Positions 13,581 through 15,581 of a stretch of DNA of 15,581 nucleotides are shown here, one piece after another. Made by a program: the position numbers and the translations under genes. The notes under the pieces were generated by a model. It made no database searches. It saw only the letters and a program-made list of their open reading frames with translations, and had not been told where the DNA came from. The stretch comes from CAZFLD01 sp964519835 (GTDB lineage Bacteria; Spirochaetota; Spirochaetia; DSM-27196; CAZFLD01), in the NCBI GenBank assembly GCA_964519835.1, contig CAZFLD010000088.1, positions 1-15,581 of the forward strand, written 5' to 3'. The stretch's first letter is position 1. The number at the start of each line of letters is the position of its first letter.

Positions 13581-14744
13581 TCAAGGGCTGCGAACCCGAC
13601 GCAGAATCGATGCTACCTGGATCATAAGCTGGAAGCTTTTCTGGAGTGACTTATCGGAGCCACAGTTGACTACAATGATAGTGTCTGTGTCCGGATCGTA
13701 GACCAGATGGGTCGCGAGTATCCCGAGGTGGCCCCTGAAGTGCGGCAGGCCGGTTAGCAGGAAGAAGAACTCCTCGAGATGGTACTCCATGACGCCCGCA
13801 CCGTAGTGCATCCCCCGACGAAACCTGTGCGAAAAACGGAAGAGCTGTTGCCGGGTGGAGTCGCTGACAAGATCTCCGGCGAGGAAGGCCCGGCCAAAGG
13901 CAAGGAGGTCGTCCAGGGTCGAGATGATCCCGCCGCCGGCCCAGTCCAGGGTGATGCTCCGCTTCTCCACTACGTTGGTCCCTCCAATAATGGCGGGCGC
14001 CGGTCGGCTCTTCAGTTCCGGTTCAGACCTAAACGGCATGTAGCTGTGCGCCATGCCGAGGGGCTGGAAGATCCGTTTATGGAGGAGGGAGTGGAACTCG
14101 CATCCGGTGACTGCTTCAGCGACCAGTCCAAGCAATACAAAGCCGGTGTCAGAGTAATGGAAACGCTCCCCCGGCTTTCCGACCGGTTCCAGGTTGTTAC
14201 GGGCATAGTCCACAATGTCTTGCGGCGACCACAGCTTCTCCGGTTCCTCTACCAGAAGATCCGCGCCCGTTCTGCCATTCACACCCTTGTCTCCGTAGTA
14301 GTCAGCAGTTCCTGACGTATGCTCCAGCAGACTCCGAATGCTCACCCCAGCGGCGTTGTCCTGGCCGTCCAACACGTAGAGCCCGGCAAGGAGCTCACGA
14401 TCGAGATACTCTGTCAACACATCGTCCAGGCGGAGCTTTCGCTCGTCTAACAACATTCCGATGATTGCAGTGGTGAAGAGCTTCCCGACACTCGCGATAT
14501 GAAAGGGAGTCTCTGGCTCCATACTGATGCCGTGCGGGCATGAATGCCCGACAGCGCTGATTACCCTGACGCCGAGGTCGCGCGAGTCGACCAGAAGCAT
14601 TCCGATCGGCTTGCCGTTCGTACCAAGCGCTTTTCGAATCTTCTCATCTGCGTCGGTCGGCGAAATCGGTCTGTTTCCCATTGCAAAAAACAACGCGAGT
14701 ACCGCGATCAACCCGGCTCCAACAAGCAGGAGTGTTACAAGCAC
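13581..14744 (-). CDS. Membrane-anchored serine hydrolase, class C beta-lactamase-like
   Basis: A 387-residue protein of the serine beta-lactamase/penicillin-binding-protein/EstB superfamily. The N-terminal hydrophobic segment (residues 2-22) is a signal anchor, so the enzyme faces the periplasm. The nucleophile motif SVGK is at 85-88, the second motif YSD at 197-199 (in place of YSN), and the third motif H339-L-G (GHLG in place of HTG/KTG) follows. Conserved LEHTSG lies at 140-145 and IFQPLGM at 225-231. Such proteins are usually esterases or D-aminopeptidases, and resistance activity is not implied. The start is GTG 14744, with AAGGAGG seven bases before it. It is divergent from a PadR-type gene with a shared palindromic operator, so repression by that regulator is likely. 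Confidence 0.88.
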   Translation of the reverse strand: MLVTLLLVGAGLIAVLALFFAMGNRPISPTDADEKIRKALGTNGKPIGMLLVDSRDLGVRVISAVGHSCPHGISMEPETPFHIASVGKLFTTAIIGMLLDERKLRLDDVLTEYLDRELLAGLYVLDGQDNAAGVSIRSLLEHTSGTADYYGDKGVNGRTGADLLVEEPEKLWSPQDIVDYARNNLEPVGKPGERFHYSDTGFVLLGLVAEAVTGCEFHSLLHKRIFQPLGMAHSYMPFRSEPELKSRPAPAIIGGTNVVEKRSITLDWAGGGIISTLDDLLAFGRAFLAGDLVSDSTRQQLFRFSHRFRRGMHYGAGVMEYHLEEFFFLLTGLPHFRGHLGILATHLVYDPDTDTIIVVNCGSDKSLQKSFQLMIQVASILRRVRSP

Positions 14745-14772
14745 AACGGTATCCTCCTTATACTACTACAAG

Positions 14773-14795
14773 ATATGTTACGTTTAGTAACATAT
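14773..14795. promoter_or_regulatory. PadR-type palindromic operator
   Basis: Perfect inverted repeat ATATGTTAC-GTTTA-GTAACATAT between divergent genes. PadR-family operators commonly contain ATGT…ACAT, which fits. On the minus strand a TTGACT (14817-14812) is followed 18 bp later by TATGTT within the palindrome, a plausible promoter for the hydrolase gene. I infer repression of both genes. Confidence 0.65.
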
Positions 14796-14855
14796 ACGAT
14801 AACGACAAACAGAGTCAATCTTGGGCGATGCAGAGATGGAGAGGGGGAGCTTACA

Positions 14856-15389
14856 GTGGAGTTTGCAGTTCTGGGACTGCTGGTAATCAGTAATCGTACG
14901 ATCTATGAGATGAACGCCGCTTTCAAGCAGAGCATTTCGCTCATCTACAGTGCGAGCTACGGCGCGTTACAGTCCGCCATTAAGCGCCTCGTCTCACGGG
15001 GCCTGGCGGATTTCACTGAGACGGTGGAGAGCGGCCGCAACAAGAAGAGCTACCACATTACGCCCAAAGGCCAGGACGCCTTCTTTGAGTGGATAAAGAG
15101 CCCGGTAAACAAATCAAGACTTGAGGTGGAGGCACTCTCTCGTCTTCACTTCCTCGGCCTCATTTCCGACAAGAGCGAGCGGCTTTGTATCATCGACGGA
15201 ATCAGCCTGGCGATCGAAGAAGCGCTGGCCGGTCTCAAAGCCCTGAAGAGTGATTTCGACGAGGTTGAGGTGAATGCCAAACACGCTGACATCTTTCGCT
15301 TCCAGATTGCTACGCTGGAGTACGGAATCGCCTCTCATGAGTCCGCCCGAGATTGGTTTGCACAGCTACGCGAACAGATCGAGGGCTGA
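14856..15389 (+). CDS. PadR-family transcriptional regulator
   Basis: A 177-residue regulator. Residues 1-80 form the PadR winged helix: VLGLLVISNRTIYEMNAAF, YGALQSAIKRLVSRGLADF, then the wing ESGRNKKSYHITPKGQDAFFEW. Residues 85-177 form a mostly helical C-terminal dimerisation arm of the PadR subfamily 2 type. Proteins of this kind typically repress a neighbouring divergent gene and let go when a small molecule binds. The start is GTG 14856, with GGGGGAG six bases upstream. The frame is open further upstream, but that stretch covers the operator and the neighbour's coding region. The divergent partner is the serine hydrolase. After the stop at 15389 the remaining 192 bp hold no gene I can support. 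Confidence 0.88.
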   Translation: MEFAVLGLLVISNRTIYEMNAAFKQSISLIYSASYGALQSAIKRLVSRGLADFTETVESGRNKKSYHITPKGQDAFFEWIKSPVNKSRLEVEALSRLHFLGLISDKSERLCIIDGISLAIEEALAGLKALKSDFDEVEVNAKHADIFRFQIATLEYGIASHESARDWFAQLREQIEG

Positions 15390-15581
15390 GGCCTATTAAA
15401 TCTTCGTTAATTCGTTGGACACGGGCTTACGCAGACGAGTCTGAGTGACGCGGGAAGGTGTAACGTTCCACGACAGCCGAGAGAGAATTCTCACGCCATT
15501 TGGCTCAGCACATCGCATGGCTCGTAAACTGCCACGAACCTTGATGCGCCAAGACTGAAGCAAAAGCGGATTTTCGCGAGT

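Noticed and set aside
13581..14744. Antibiotic-resistance beta-lactamase.
   Set aside because: The motifs are of the superfamily, but YSD and HLG replace the canonical YSN/YAN and KTG, and the protein is membrane-anchored. An esterase or peptidase role is at least as likely.
1..15581. CRISPR array, tRNA or rRNA genes.
   Set aside because: No regularly spaced direct repeats and no cloverleaf or rRNA-like conserved segments were seen on reading the sequence.

Overview
The window looks like an accessory region of a moderately high-GC bacterium. A spirochaete (Spirochaetaceae-like) is the best guess. The main clue is the periplasmic binding protein, whose N-terminus is a cleavable signal ending in SAFGAGESE with no lipobox cysteine, a style familiar from spirochaete sugar-binding proteins. 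The assignment is tentative because the window has no rRNA or other marker gene.

Layout. (1) 1-1770: the 5' part of a Fic/AMPylator gene running off the left edge, an imperfect 51-bp palindrome, and a VapBC-type toxin-antitoxin pair, with the genes on the minus strand. (2) 1797-3120: a scrap heap of insertion sequences. A decayed IS21-family istB and one terminal repeat set of that element sit directly against, and appear inserted into, the C-terminal part of an IS91-type transposase. (3) 3124-12950: a carbohydrate-use cluster. A minus-strand operon encodes a cytoplasmic clan-A-like glycosidase, two LplB/YtcP-type permeases and a solute-binding protein, closed by a hairpin at 4097-4117. An FCD-type GntR regulator (minus) follows with its own leader. 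Divergently, a plus-strand operon encodes a split transketolase (N and C subunits), a TIM-barrel sugar isomerase/epimerase and a 2-hydroxyacid dehydrogenase ruined by deletions. (4) 13058-13580: a broken BrnT-like toxin gene abutting the N-terminal zinc-finger part of an IS91-type transposase. (5) 13581-15389: a membrane-anchored serine beta-lactamase-like hydrolase divergent from a PadR-type regulator, with a perfect 9-5-9 palindrome between them.

How it works together (inference). An oligosaccharide or glycoside is bound by the periplasmic protein, imported through the two permeases (no ATPase gene is present, so a shared ATPase is likely) and cleaved inside the cell. The released sugar is isomerised by the TIM-barrel enzyme and cleaved by the split transketolase. 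The two operons face each other across about 600 bp. Two almost identical 20-bp sites (9073-9092 and 9409-9428, 18 of 20 bases equal) lie at the two predicted divergent promoters, and their GTATACA core recurs upstream of gntR. This suggests that the GntR protein controls both operons and itself.

The most notable points are the operator set, the unusual glycosidase plus split-transketolase combination, and the fact that the N- and C-terminal pieces of IS91-type transposase bracket the cluster in the order and orientation expected of one interrupted gene.
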